Assembly: GCA_002304345.1 (NCBI GenBank)
Contig: NEUU01000023.1
Span: 1 to 58,063, forward strand
Length of the DNA: 58,063 nt
Direction of reading: 5' to 3'
Origin: Verrucomicrobia bacterium Tous-C9LFEB
Lineage (GTDB): Bacteria > Verrucomicrobiota > Verrucomicrobiia > Methylacidiphilales > UBA1321
A model generated the notes under the pieces. The model did not search any database, was not told the origin of the DNA, and saw only the letters and a program-made list of their open reading frames with translations. Below are positions 44,732-53,720 of this stretch, piece by piece. Both the position numbers and the translations under genes were made by a program. Each line of letters opens with the position of its first letter. Within the stretch, counting starts at the first letter, position 1.

Positions 44732-45736
44732 TCAACCTCTCTGCAGCAAGCCGAGCATCCGCACGCATTCTTCGCACACTTTTTGACGGCGCAGATTGTG
44801 GATGAAACTGCCCGAGGCCATTTCAATTTTCAGGGATTCCGTTCCAGCCGTGCCCCAACTCGAACGCACCGCCTCACTCGCCACCCGCGCCATGCCGGTG
44901 TAGAAATTCACTTTCACGATGCCGTCTTGTCCGACATGGGTGATCTTGTCCCCGAGACTGCTCGTCCCATGCAAAGCGAGGATCGGTCCGACGCGCTGCT
45001 GTAGATCCTGCGCCAAAGCACGACGGTAATAAATCGATTCGCCCGGAACGCCCCGGTGCTCCGTGCCAAGGCTCGGCACAATGAGATCCACCTTCGTGGC
45101 GTTCACAAAGTGCTCCGCGCTGGCGGGGTCCGTGAGCTGATTGCCCTCGGCATGGTGTTCCCGCAGATCCGCCGCCGAGAGGATTTTATCCGGGCAAGCC
45201 TCCACCACGACGTGCGAACCAGCCTCGCGCACAAATTCCGCGGTTCGCTTGATATTTTCTTCCAGCGAAAAAGCACTCGCATCAAACATGAGGATTCCCA
45301 TGCGACGCTGAAAATCGGGATGATGCAACAGCTCGAGATCGACGGATGACGGCACCCAGCCATGATCCAGAAACGGAATGACCTCAACGCCGGGAAAGAG
45401 CTCGGGTTGGTTGGCATACACAGCCAGCCAGTCGAGCCACAGGAACGCGCGCGCCGTAATGGATTCGGTACTCTGCAGAAAATGACGCCCGCCCGCCGCG
45501 AGATCCGAGCCAAAGGCCAGTCGCTTTAATTGGGGGTGATCGGGATAGGTTCCCGTGATGCCGATGCCCACGGTGACGTGGGGGAGATGGTGCTGTTGCT
45601 GAAACAAATGGGCGGCGTGCAGAATGCCCTCGATTTCATCCACAGTTTCACCGTTGGGACAAAAAAGCGGCGTCTGCGTGGCGGCGGCTGTCTTCAGTCG
45701 CGCCAGAACATCTTCCTTTTTAGTAATGATCTTCAT
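44732..45736 (-). CDS. Divergent class II (ketose-bisphosphate) aldolase family protein
   Basis: 334 aa. Though divergent, its motifs track class II aldolases in order: FLDHGW (zinc His region), GILMFDASAFSLEENIKRTAEFV (the usual MIDGS block), VDLIVPSLGTEHRG (usual GTSHG), ILALHGTSSLGD (usual LHGGSG) and VKVNFYTG (usual KINIAT). It should split a ketose 1-phosphate or bisphosphate to DHAP and an aldehyde. It is divergent from a LacI regulator with only 37 bp between, and a PfkB kinase and a sugar isomerase follow that regulator, so the four genes probably form one pathway. The zinc ligands need a structural check. Confidence 0.75.
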   Translation of the reverse strand: MKIITKKEDVLARLKTAAATQTPLFCPNGETVDEIEGILHAAHLFQQQHHLPHVTVGIGITGTYPDHPQLKRLAFGSDLAAGGRHFLQSTESITARAFLWLDWLAVYANQPELFPGVEVIPFLDHGWVPSSVDLELLHHPDFQRRMGILMFDASAFSLEENIKRTAEFVREAGSHVVVEACPDKILSAADLREHHAEGNQLTDPASAEHFVNATKVDLIVPSLGTEHRGVPGESIYYRRALAQDLQQRVGPILALHGTSSLGDKITHVGQDGIVKVNFYTGMARVASEAVRSSWGTAGTESLKIEMASGSFIHNLRRQKVCEECVRMLGLLQRG

Positions 45737-45773
45737 GTGTTAAAGGTGCTATAGGTTTGGTTGGAGTTTAATC

Positions 45774-46751
45774 ATGGCGACACTCAAAGAAATTGCGGCA
45801 AAGGCAGGCGTACATCTGACCACGGTTTCCGGGATCCTGAACCAGTCCCAGAGCAACAGCCGGTCCAGCGACGCCACGCGAAAAAAAGTGCTCCGCATCG
45901 CGCAGAATCTGGGATATGTGCGCAATCAACTCGCCAGCCGGTTGCGCAGCCAGCGCACCCACACGGTTTGCCTGATCGCGGGCGACATTCGCAATCCGTT
46001 CTTCGCCTCTCTTGCCACGGCCATTGAGGAGGAACTGGAAGCCAGTGGCTATCAATTGTTGATTCTCTGCCGCGGTTTGGGCGAGGGGCGCTCGAATGCG
46101 GAGTTGATCCGGGCGGTCTTCGAACAACCGGTCGACGGCTTTATTGTCTGGTCCGAATCGGCCGGTAAAACCGTGCTGCAATTGCCGGAGAATTTTCCGA
46201 AACCCATCGTCACGATCGGCGCACCGGTAGCTGGCTTTTCCGGAGTGAAACTCGACATTGGCCGAGGATTGAAAATGGCGGTCGATTATCTGGTCGGCAA
46301 AGGACACCGCCACCTGGCCTACTACGCCCCGGAAGAAGCGAGGCTCAAGGGATTGCCTCAACCGCGCCCCCAACTCTTCGACAAGATTGTGACCAAGGCG
46401 GGACTGCCACGACCGCAATTGATCTTTTATCCGGGCAAAGACTGGGACGTGGCCGCCGCCTCGAACTATGCGAGTCAGGTGCAAGTAAATCCGAAAGTCA
46501 CCGCCCTGGTCGGATTCAATGACGTTTCGATTCTGGGCTGGCACCAGGCGGCGCGCGTCCCATCGGTGGAAACCGTCAGTTTCGACGGCACCGATTGGTT
46601 GCGACTCAGCGGCGCGGCCGTACCGCACGTGCATATTCCCGCGCGGAAATTGGCGCACGCCGCCGTCGCGACCATGCTCGCGCATCTTGAGAAATCCGGG
46701 ACAACGAAAATCAAGTCGCCGGTCGTGCTTTCGGAGTTCACTCCGAACTAA
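45774..46751 (+). CDS. LacI family transcriptional regulator, first
   Basis: 325 aa. The N-terminal HTH is TLKEIAAKAGVHLTTVSGILN, the hinge helix RNQLASRLRSQRTHTVCLIAG, and the rest a periplasmic-binding-type sensor domain (GDIRNPFFASLATAIEEELEASGYQLLI, VDGFIVW, FDGTDWLRL). It represses by binding palindromes and is released by a sugar or sugar phosphate. It stands between the divergent aldolase gene and the kinase gene; the perfect 22-bp palindrome at 46814-46835, just before the kinase start, is its most likely operator. Confidence 0.92.
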   Translation: MATLKEIAAKAGVHLTTVSGILNQSQSNSRSSDATRKKVLRIAQNLGYVRNQLASRLRSQRTHTVCLIAGDIRNPFFASLATAIEEELEASGYQLLILCRGLGEGRSNAELIRAVFEQPVDGFIVWSESAGKTVLQLPENFPKPIVTIGAPVAGFSGVKLDIGRGLKMAVDYLVGKGHRHLAYYAPEEARLKGLPQPRPQLFDKIVTKAGLPRPQLIFYPGKDWDVAAASNYASQVQVNPKVTALVGFNDVSILGWHQAARVPSVETVSFDGTDWLRLSGAAVPHVHIPARKLAHAAVATMLAHLEKSGTTKIKSPVVLSEFTPN

Positions 46752-46813
46752 GCCAAGACGTCCCACCACGCAGTCAGACAAAATAGCAGCAGGAAACATG
46801 TCTGGATTAAGAG

Positions 46814-46835
46814 CTTGACCTAAGCTTAGGTCAAG
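46814..46835. promoter_or_regulatory. 22-bp perfect palindrome before the kinase gene, likely LacI-family operator
   Basis: CTTGACCTAAG is followed at once by its reverse complement CTTAGGTCAAG, giving an 11+11 perfect palindrome with no spacer, 14 bp upstream of the PfkB start codon. Size, symmetry and place between a LacI gene and its presumed target fit an operator. It could also block or mark the kinase promoter. Confidence 0.65.
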
Positions 46836-46849
46836 TCTTTAGTAAATGC

Positions 46850-47812
46850 ATGATCTCCCCTTCCCGCTACGATGTCGTGGCTGTCGGACTCAACGCCGTG
46901 GACGTCCTGGTCCGTCTCCCGGAAAAAGTGCGCCCCGATACCAAGCACATGGTCAAAGAGCTTCTCATTCAGGGCGGCGCACCCATGGGCACTGGAAGTT
47001 CCGCCGTGGCGATGCTGGGGTATTCCACCGCTTTCGTGGCGCGACTGGGGCGGAATACGGTGAGCGAAATCTCAATCGACCAGTTCAAGAAGTACGGCGT
47101 CGCGGTTGATTTGATCGTGCGCGACGAAAATTCGCGACCAGCCCTCGCGCTCGTGGAAATCGATCCGAAGACCGCCGCTCGCACCGTTTTCGTCAATCTC
47201 GATGATTATGGATTTCTGCAGCAGCAGGACATTCCCGTCGAGGTGATCCGCGCGGCTAAAGTTCTGATGGTGGACAGCTACGATCTCGACGCCACCGAGT
47301 GGGCTCTGCAAGCAGCGCAAGGGAGCCCGTGCCGAACCATGCTCGATTTCGAATCGGGCGACACCGAGCGTTTGCGCCGCCTACTCGCACTGGGAACGGA
47401 CGTTATTCTGCCGCTGGAATGCGGACGGCAACTCTCTGGGGAAACGGACCCGGCCAAGGTCTTGCGCGAACTCGCCAAGCTCACAAGCGGACAACTCGTG
47501 GTAACCGATGGCGTCCACGGCAGTTGGGCGTTGACTCCGAACGAGGTGATTCATCAGCCGTCTCTCCCGGTCGCTGTGAAGATTGATTCGACCGGTTGTG
47601 GCGATGCCTACCATGCGGGTTATGTCGCGGGACTGCTCGAAGGTTGGCCGCTGCACGTGCGCATGGAATTTGGCACGTGGCTCGCCGCGCAGGTGATCAG
47701 CCAGGTCGGCGGTCGTACCGCGCTCCCTCAACGGAAAAACCTGTCGCACCTTTCCGCGCCCCTCTCCCCAGCTCTCACCCAGCATTTAGCTCAACTCAGT
47801 CAGCAATCATAA
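46850..47812 (+). CDS. PfkB family carbohydrate kinase
   Basis: 320 aa. The first ribokinase-family signature is near GGAPMGTGSSAVAMLGYSTAFVARLGRN. The second, STGCGDAYHAGYVAGLLEG, carries the catalytic base Asp252 in the anion-hole motif. VLMVDSYDLDATEW and LPLECGRQL lie between. The substrate is probably a ketose or ketose phosphate, given a sugar isomerase 12 bp downstream and a class II aldolase across the LacI gene. Fructokinase, tagatose kinase and 1-phosphofructokinase cannot be distinguished by eye. Confidence 0.9.
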   Translation: MISPSRYDVVAVGLNAVDVLVRLPEKVRPDTKHMVKELLIQGGAPMGTGSSAVAMLGYSTAFVARLGRNTVSEISIDQFKKYGVAVDLIVRDENSRPALALVEIDPKTAARTVFVNLDDYGFLQQQDIPVEVIRAAKVLMVDSYDLDATEWALQAAQGSPCRTMLDFESGDTERLRRLLALGTDVILPLECGRQLSGETDPAKVLRELAKLTSGQLVVTDGVHGSWALTPNEVIHQPSLPVAVKIDSTGCGDAYHAGYVAGLLEGWPLHVRMEFGTWLAAQVISQVGGRTALPQRKNLSHLSAPLSPALTQHLAQLSQQS

Positions 47813-47824
47813 CCCGGTCATCTC

Positions 47825-49240
47825 ATGAATATCCATAAGCCCCTCACCTTCGCTCTCTACTTCGGCAATCGCGGTTTTTTCCCTGAATCCCTGATTGCCG
47901 GAGCCCGGCAGGAAATGAAACAGGCGGTCGAACGGAATGGACACAACGCCCTTCTTCTAGCTGAAACGGAAACGCGATTCGGCGCGGTGGAGTCCGTTGA
48001 AGAAGGACACAAGTACGCCCGTTTCCTCGAGCAAAACAAAGGGAAATACGATGGCGTAATTCTGTGCCTGCCCAATTTCGGAGACGAAACCGGAGCTATC
48101 GCCGCCCTCGAGAATTGCGGCGTACCGATTCTCATCCAGGCGTATCCCGACGAACTCGACAAGATGGGCTTCAGCCATCGCCGCGACGCTTTCTGCGGCA
48201 AATTCTCGATCATGGATGTGTTCTATCAGTACGGCCTGCGCTACACGACCCTGCCGCCACATACCACGCATCCGGCTACGCCGAAGTTCGATGAGCAGCT
48301 CGGCCAATTCGCCGCGCTCTGCCGTGTGGTAAAAGGCATGAAGCGCATGACCGTCGGCGCCATCGGCGCGCGCACGACCGCATTCAAAACCGTGCGCTTT
48401 GACGAACTCGCCCTGCAACGCTACGGCATCACCACGGAAACCCTCGACATGTCGGAGGTCTTTCTGCGGTTCAAAAGCATCGATACGGCAGCGTCGGCGT
48501 ACACGGCCAAATTGGAGCGCTTGAAGAACTACACCTGCTGGGACGGAGTACCTTCCGAGGCGGTGGTGAAGATGGCCAAACTCGGCGTGGTGATCGACGA
48601 CATCATGGCGGAATTCCAGATGGATGCCATCGCCTTCCGCTGCTGGCTCGAGCTCGAAAAGGAATTGAAGATCGCTCCCTGTACCTTGCTCAGTGAAATC
48701 AATGACCGCGGTATTCCCGCTGCCTGCGAGGTCGACGTCTGCAATGCCATCATGATGCGCGCGCTCGTCCTCGCTTCGGGCCGACCGGCGACCTGTCTGG
48801 ACTGGAACAACAACTACGGAGACGAAGCGGATAAATGCATTCTGTTCCACTGCGGCCCCGTGCCGCAATCACTCATGACAGCCAAGGGTCAGGTGATCGA
48901 TCACCCGATGTTTGCCAAGGCGCTCGGTTGCGGGTGCGGCTGGGGTCCGAACGTTGGACGCATCGCGGCCTCGCCGATGACCTATGCCAGTGCGAAGACC
49001 GAGAATGGAAAAATTTCCGTCTATCTCGGCGAAGGCGAAATGACAGCCGATCCGATCTCCAAGGATTTCTTCGGTTGCGCCGGAGTCGCCCACATCCCGC
49101 AATTGCAGAACAAGCTGCACATCATCGGCCGCGCCGGTTATCGCCATCACGTCAGCATGACCTTCGGCCAGTACGAGATCGCACTGAAGGAAGCCTTCTC
49201 CACCTATCTCGGCTACGAGTTCACGTCACTCGAACGATAA
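47825..49240 (+). CDS. L-fucose/L-arabinose isomerase-like protein
   Basis: 471 aa. The overall layout matches the FucI/AraA-like fold: N-terminal Rossmann-type domain (LTFALYFGNRGFFPESLIAGAR, KYDGVILCLPNFGDETGAI), middle domain (GMKRMTVGAIGARTTAFKTVRFDELALQRYGITTETLDMSEV) and a C-terminal barrel with the metal-binding-region block AACEVDVCNAIMMRALVLASGRPATCLDWNN. The final part includes HIPQLQNKLHIIGRAGYRHHVSMTFG. It should convert an aldose to the matching ketose. It starts 12 bp after the kinase gene, so both are one transcript. The natural sugar is not determinable. Confidence 0.82.
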   Translation: MNIHKPLTFALYFGNRGFFPESLIAGARQEMKQAVERNGHNALLLAETETRFGAVESVEEGHKYARFLEQNKGKYDGVILCLPNFGDETGAIAALENCGVPILIQAYPDELDKMGFSHRRDAFCGKFSIMDVFYQYGLRYTTLPPHTTHPATPKFDEQLGQFAALCRVVKGMKRMTVGAIGARTTAFKTVRFDELALQRYGITTETLDMSEVFLRFKSIDTAASAYTAKLERLKNYTCWDGVPSEAVVKMAKLGVVIDDIMAEFQMDAIAFRCWLELEKELKIAPCTLLSEINDRGIPAACEVDVCNAIMMRALVLASGRPATCLDWNNNYGDEADKCILFHCGPVPQSLMTAKGQVIDHPMFAKALGCGCGWGPNVGRIAASPMTYASAKTENGKISVYLGEGEMTADPISKDFFGCAGVAHIPQLQNKLHIIGRAGYRHHVSMTFGQYEIALKEAFSTYLGYEFTSLER

Positions 49241-49273
49241 ACGAGCGATGCTTGGGGGACGCTCAGACGTCCC

Positions 49274-50341
49274 TCAAGCCGTCGACGCGCGCTGGACGAG
49301 GTCGACGGGCACTTGAAGCTTCTGACCTTTTTCTGCGGTGATCCGACCTTCCACGCGAGCCACCGCCTGCTTGGCGGCGAGCCGACCGATCTGGTAGCTA
49401 TCCGGTCGAATCGTCGTGAGCGCCGGATGCAAACGCGCGCTGAAACTCAAGTCCGCAAAACCGATCACCGACAAGTCGCGCGGAATTTTCAACTTCAACT
49501 TGGCCGCCGCTTCATACACCCCGGCCGCGATGGTATCCGTGGCGGCGAAAATTGCCGTGGGCCGCTGCTTGCCACTCAATAGCTCAAGCGCCTTCTCCAC
49601 GATCTGCAAATCATTCACCAGCTCGAGCGTCTGGCAGGATGCGCCCGGCGCAGTCTCGACCGCTTTTTCAAAACCATCGCGCCGGTCCCGCGCCCAACTG
49701 TCCTTTAAAAACCCCGTCAGATGCCCCAGTCGGCGATGACCGAGATCCAGCAAATGTTGTGCGGCGATCTTGCCCCCACCCCGGTCATTGGCGCTCACGG
49801 AGTCCGTTTGAAATTCCCGTGGCAAGTCGTGATCGATCGTCACCACGGGTACTTTCCGGTTGGTGAACTCGTGAATATGCTCCTCATAGAGCAGCGCGAA
49901 CGGGGGCCACAGAATCACCGCATCCACCCGGCGATCCAGTAGTTGATAAATCACCTTCAACCCGTCCGTCGGCGCATTATCGGAAATGTGACTGCTGCTG
50001 AAATTGGCATCCTTGATCGTGGAGTGATGTGCCCACATCAGGATCGGGCTGTACTCCGCTCCGACCAACTCGTCGTGTAATCCGTACAACACCTCGGCCC
50101 AGTACGAATCGACCGGCGGCACCAGCACACCCACCGATTGACTCCGTCCGCTCTTCATTCCCCGCACGAGCAAATTCGGTCGGTAACCGAGCCGTTTCGC
50201 CACCGCCAACACCTTGCGTTGCGTCTCCTCGGACGGACCGGAATCGCCATTGAGCACGAGGGAAACGGTGGGGCGCGACACTCCCGCCAGACGGGCGATG
50301 TTGGCTTGGGTCGGTCGTGAAATCGGAGGGCGGGAAGGCAT
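49274..50341 (-). CDS. LacI family transcriptional regulator, second
   Basis: 355 aa from the ATG at 50341; an ATG 17 codons earlier (50392) is possible. HTH ANIARLAGVSRPTVSLVLNG, hinge RPNLLVRGMKSGRSQSVGVLVP, then a sugar-binding-type sensor (VDAVILWPPFALLYEEH, VVTIDHDLPREFQTDSVSANDRGGG, RPTAIFAATDTIAAGVYEAA). It is convergent with the isomerase gene, and with the first LacI gives the locus two regulators. Its target may be elsewhere. The region before its start has an AAGCTT-centred half palindrome (CTCAAGCTTGGG on the minus strand). Confidence 0.9.
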   Translation of the reverse strand: MPSRPPISRPTQANIARLAGVSRPTVSLVLNGDSGPSEETQRKVLAVAKRLGYRPNLLVRGMKSGRSQSVGVLVPPVDSYWAEVLYGLHDELVGAEYSPILMWAHHSTIKDANFSSSHISDNAPTDGLKVIYQLLDRRVDAVILWPPFALLYEEHIHEFTNRKVPVVTIDHDLPREFQTDSVSANDRGGGKIAAQHLLDLGHRRLGHLTGFLKDSWARDRRDGFEKAVETAPGASCQTLELVNDLQIVEKALELLSGKQRPTAIFAATDTIAAGVYEAAAKLKLKIPRDLSVIGFADLSFSARLHPALTTIRPDSYQIGRLAAKQAVARVEGRITAEKGQKLQVPVDLVQRASTA

Positions 50342-50500
50342 GGGGTTACGGCAACTTTCCCCCAAGCTTGAGCCAATGCCGCCCGATGACAAGGCTGCAA
50401 TTAACCTATGACAAACGCTTCTCCAAAGTTACGTAAAAAGCGCCGGGCGGGCCATAGCCAATTCGAAAAACGGGTGTATGTTGAATCAGGAGGCGTGCCC

Positions 50501-51151
50501 ATGCACTTCAAAGACCGGTTTCAAGCCGGACAAGCCTTGGCGAACAAGTTAACTGCCTACAAGGACCGGAACGACGTCCAGGTTCTGGCCCTGCCCCGGG
50601 GCGGTGTGCTTGTAGGCTACGAAGTGGCTAAGGCCCTCCCTGCGCCGCTGGACGTGCTGGTTGTTCGTAAGCTGGGACTCCCCGAGTACCCCGAACTGGC
50701 CATTGGCGCGCTGGCGGCAGGCGATGTCGACCGGGTATCGCCTGCCGCGGTGGAGCAATTCCACGTTACTCCCGAAGCACTGCAATGCGTCATTGACGCC
50801 GAGCGCAACGAACTCCATCGCCGCGAACACTGCTACCGCGGCAATCGTCCCCTTCCCGATCTCAAATCGAAGATCGTCATCCTCGTCGATGACGGCATCG
50901 CCACCGGCCTCACCATGCAGGCCGCCATTCTTTCCGTGCAACAACACAACCCCGCCCGCGTTGTCGTCGCCGCGCCCGTCGGAGCCGCCGACAGTTGCGC
51001 CGAACTCGCCCGCATGGCCGACGAAGTCGTCTGCGCCAGCATCCCCCGGCACTTCGATGCCGTCGGCGCGTGGTATGGCCATTTCGAGCAAACGACCGAT
51101 GCGGAAATTCTCGAACTCCTGGAGCATATCCGGCTTCAACCCGCGCTCTGA
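50501..51151 (+). CDS. Phosphoribosyltransferase family protein
   Basis: 216 aa from the ATG at 50501, chosen for its strong ribosome-binding site CAGGAGG at 50487-50493; starts upstream add an unrelated basic leader. The PRPP-binding loop is IVILVDDGIATGLTMQAAI. VLALPRGGVLVGYEVAKALPAPLDVLVVRKLGLPEYPELAIGALAAGD is the conserved N-terminal block of this type I PRTase-like group, which is often annotated only at family level and found beside stress genes. The substrate is unknown. A REP-like fragment follows. Confidence 0.85.
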   Translation: MHFKDRFQAGQALANKLTAYKDRNDVQVLALPRGGVLVGYEVAKALPAPLDVLVVRKLGLPEYPELAIGALAAGDVDRVSPAAVEQFHVTPEALQCVIDAERNELHRREHCYRGNRPLPDLKSKIVILVDDGIATGLTMQAAILSVQQHNPARVVVAAPVGAADSCAELARMADEVVCASIPRHFDAVGAWYGHFEQTTDAEILELLEHIRLQPAL

Positions 51152-51221
51152 CTCAGCGCCTCGGTGCTTGTCGAAGGATCAGTTGGGAAGATTTTTGATG
51201 CGTGATCAGCTTGGAATCGCT

Positions 51222-51614
51222 TTATACCTTTCCCGATTCGGCAAGCTTAAGCTGAATGAGCTTCACGATTTCCTCGTTCTCCCCACGTGAGGCAAGCGCC
51301 GCCGCATCATCACCCCATTCATTCTTGATCGTGAGACTGGCACCTCGGGAAATCAACAACCGGACGGCATCCCAATGGCCCTGTCCAATTGCCTCGTGCA
51401 GTGGTGTGAAATCAAACTCACCCCGAGCATCAATGTCAGCACCCGCATCTAACAAAATTCGAATCGCATCGGCATGCCCCCAAATCGCGACAACATGGAG
51501 CGGAGTCTCTCCAAAGGGAGTGCTTTGAGCGTTCGGATGGAGAGGAACGCCATCAAACCCAGGCAAGTCAGCCCGTTTGATCTCATCCAAAACCGAGGTC
51601 AAATCCGTGTACAT
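51222..51614 (-). CDS. Ankyrin repeat protein
   Basis: 130 aa from the ATG at 51614; longer versions run into the tRNA-Leu gene and are excluded. Two to three ankyrin repeats: GETPLHVVAIWGHADAIRILLDAGADIDARG (about 32-65), FTPLHEAIGQGHWDAVRLLISRGASLTIKN (about 66-97), and a last partial one from GDDAAALASRGENEEIVKLI. No signal peptide, so it is cytoplasmic and would bind another protein. It is isolated, lying head to head with the plus-strand pyrophosphatase beyond the tRNA. Confidence 0.8.
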   Translation of the reverse strand: MYTDLTSVLDEIKRADLPGFDGVPLHPNAQSTPFGETPLHVVAIWGHADAIRILLDAGADIDARGEFDFTPLHEAIGQGHWDAVRLLISRGASLTIKNEWGDDAAALASRGENEEIVKLIQLKLAESGKV

Positions 51615-51651
51615 CGATTTGCCGTGAAAATTCCCACGTCGGGAAGAGGTG

Positions 51652-51732
51652 TGCACTCGGGGAGACTCGAACTCCCATGGATTTCTCCACACGCACCTCA
51701 AGCGTGCGCGTCTGCCATTTCGCCACGAGTGC
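51652..51732 (-). tRNA. tRNA-Leu (anticodon GAG)
   Basis: 81 nt, class II. Acceptor GCACTCG/CGAGTGC, D arm GCG-AAATGGCAGA-CGC, anticodon stem CACGC/GCGTG with loop TTGAGGT giving anticodon GAG, long variable arm TGGA-GAAA-TCCA, T arm GGGAG-TTCGAGT-CTCCC, discriminator A. No encoded CCA. Confidence 0.95.
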
Positions 51733-51949
51733 TTTAAGGAAGGGCGACTATATGGGAAACCGCGGTGAATTGTCTAACGGAAAATTATCTTTCTCGAAGA
51801 TTTTCTTTTTTACGAGGGAGCCCGGCGCACAGAAATCAAAATTAACAGTGCTAATCGAAACACCACCCCTGGCGTTAACGCTGTTAATTTCATTCCTTCC
51901 CGGATGCAAATGACTTGCCTTGAAGGCCGCAAACAGGCTTAGGTGGCCT

Positions 51950-53611
51950 ATGCCGACGCTGGTTTTTGGACACAAGAATCCCGATACAGACGCCATTTGC
52001 TCCGCCCTGGCGTATGCCGATTTTCTCCGCCGCACCGAGCGGCCCGACGCGCTTGCCGCCTGCTGCGGCGAGATCAACGCGCGCACCAAGTTCGCCCTGC
52101 AACAGGCGAAGATGGACCCGCCCCGCCTGATCATGGACGTGCGGCCCACCGTGTCGCAGATCGCCCAGCGCGAGGTCATCTTCGCTCACGAAGGGGAAAG
52201 CCTCCACACCGCCTTCAACCGCATGCGCCAACGCGATCTCCGCAGTCTGCCCGTGCTCAATGCCGAGGGCAAACTCCTCGGCCTCGTCTCGATCACCAAG
52301 CTCGTCGGCCTGCTCCTGCCCGATTATCAGGACATCGATCACGCCCGCAATATCGAGACCAGCCTCTGCCGCATCTGCGAGGCGCTCAAGGGTGACTTCC
52401 AGCATGTCTACCAGCCCGAGGAGGAAGTGGAATTTCTCCTTTCCGTCGCGGCCTACAGCGCGGAAAAATTCACCGAGAAGATTCATCATTATCCGCCCGA
52501 GCGACTCCTCATCGTCGCGGGGGATCGCCCCACCGTGATCAAGCCTGCCATCGAATACGGCGTGCGCGGCCTCGTCATCACCGGCGGCTACAACATCAGC
52601 GACGAACTGCTCGCGCTCGCCCGCGAACGCAACGTCACGGTCATCTCCAGCCCGCACGACACCGCCTCGACCACGCTCCTGATCAAGTGCGCCAAGCGGA
52701 TCACCCTCGCACTCGAACCCGATTACATCGCCCACAACGAGCACGCCCTCATCAAGCCGTTGCGGCATGCGCTGCAGGATTCCGCGCAGCCGATTTTCCC
52801 CGTGCTCAATGACTCCGGCAAACTCCTCGGCGTGTTTTCCAAGTCCGACCTCGTCAATCCGCCGGTCTGCCAGCTCATTCTCGTCGACCACAACGAATTC
52901 GGCCAGGCCGTCAGCGGCGCGGAGGAAGCGGACATCCTCGAGGTCATCGACCACCACCGGCTCGGCGGCGGTCTCACCTCGCGTGAACCGATCCGTTTCA
53001 TCAACGAACCCCTCGGCTCCACCTGCACCATCGTGGCCCGCATGTTCCGCCAACGTCAGATCGCGCCGGAGCCCGGCATCGCGCTCTGCCTCGCGGCGGG
53101 AATTATTTCCGACACACTGCACCTCACCTCGCCCACCACAACGGAGATCGACCGCGAGATCCTAAGCTGGCTCGGTACAATGACCCCGGTGCCGGTCAGC
53201 CAATTCGCCGATCAATTTTTCGCCACCGGCTCCGCGCTGCAGGTCAACACGCCCGAAGTGGTCGTCGGCGCGGACTGCAAGCAGTACGAGGAAAACGGCT
53301 GGAAGATCGCCGTGGCGCAGGTCGAGGAACTCGGCTTCGACCATTTCTGGCCGAAGAAAACCGAACTCGCCGCCGCGTTACTCGTACTCCAGCGCTCGCG
53401 CCAGCTCGACTTCGCCTGCCTGCTCATCACCGACATCACCACGCACGACAGTTACCTGCTCTGCGCCGGAAACGAGCGCATCATCGGCGCCATCGATTAT
53501 CCCCGGAAGGAAACCAATCTCTTCCACCTCGAAGGCATCGTCAGCCGCAAGAAACAGCTGCTGCCACACCTCTGCAACGTGCTGAACAAAGTCGCCCGCG
53601 AGCAGGGCTGA
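51950..53611 (+). CDS. Manganese-dependent inorganic pyrophosphatase with CBS/DRTGG insert
   Basis: 553 aa from the ATG at 51950 (AGGTGG lies 3 bp upstream). It opens with the DHH-family metal site LVFGHKNPDTDAICSALAYADF. CBS and DRTGG-like regulatory domains are inserted between the two catalytic motifs (about 70-310: GESLHTAFNRMRQRDLRSLPVLNAEGKLLGLVS and GDRPTVIKPAIEYGVRGLVITGG). VDHNEFGQAVSGAEEADILEVIDHHRLGG resumes the DHH core and DTLHLTSPTTTEIDREILSWLG starts DHHA2. It hydrolyses pyrophosphate and is controlled by adenine nucleotides through the CBS domains, as known for clostridial relatives. A composite repeat begins at the base after the stop. Confidence 0.9.
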   Translation: MPTLVFGHKNPDTDAICSALAYADFLRRTERPDALAACCGEINARTKFALQQAKMDPPRLIMDVRPTVSQIAQREVIFAHEGESLHTAFNRMRQRDLRSLPVLNAEGKLLGLVSITKLVGLLLPDYQDIDHARNIETSLCRICEALKGDFQHVYQPEEEVEFLLSVAAYSAEKFTEKIHHYPPERLLIVAGDRPTVIKPAIEYGVRGLVITGGYNISDELLALARERNVTVISSPHDTASTTLLIKCAKRITLALEPDYIAHNEHALIKPLRHALQDSAQPIFPVLNDSGKLLGVFSKSDLVNPPVCQLILVDHNEFGQAVSGAEEADILEVIDHHRLGGGLTSREPIRFINEPLGSTCTIVARMFRQRQIAPEPGIALCLAAGIISDTLHLTSPTTTEIDREILSWLGTMTPVPVSQFADQFFATGSALQVNTPEVVVGADCKQYEENGWKIAVAQVEELGFDHFWPKKTELAAALLVLQRSRQLDFACLLITDITTHDSYLLCAGNERIIGAIDYPRKETNLFHLEGIVSRKKQLLPHLCNVLNKVAREQG

Positions 53612-53720
53612 CCAGCGTGACGCTGGACCCAATAGCTGATTTGCTTCGCAAATCGCTTTAAAACATTCGCGTTCACACTTCGTCATCCCGAGCGCAGTCG
53701 AGGGATCGGGCAAGGGGGGT
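53612..53720. repeat. Composite hairpin element, copy 2, abutting the pyrophosphatase stop
   Basis: Begins at the first base after the stop: CCAGCG-TGA-CGCTGG, then GATTTGC-TTC-GCAAATC, then TTCACACTTC, GTCATCCCGAGCGCAGTCGA and GGGATCGGGCAAGGGGGGT. The reverse complement of 56283-56393 matches it module by module. Confidence 0.75.

Noticed and set aside
51615..51701. N-terminal extension of the ankyrin gene
   Set aside because: It runs through the tRNA-Leu gene, so the later ATG at 51614 is used.
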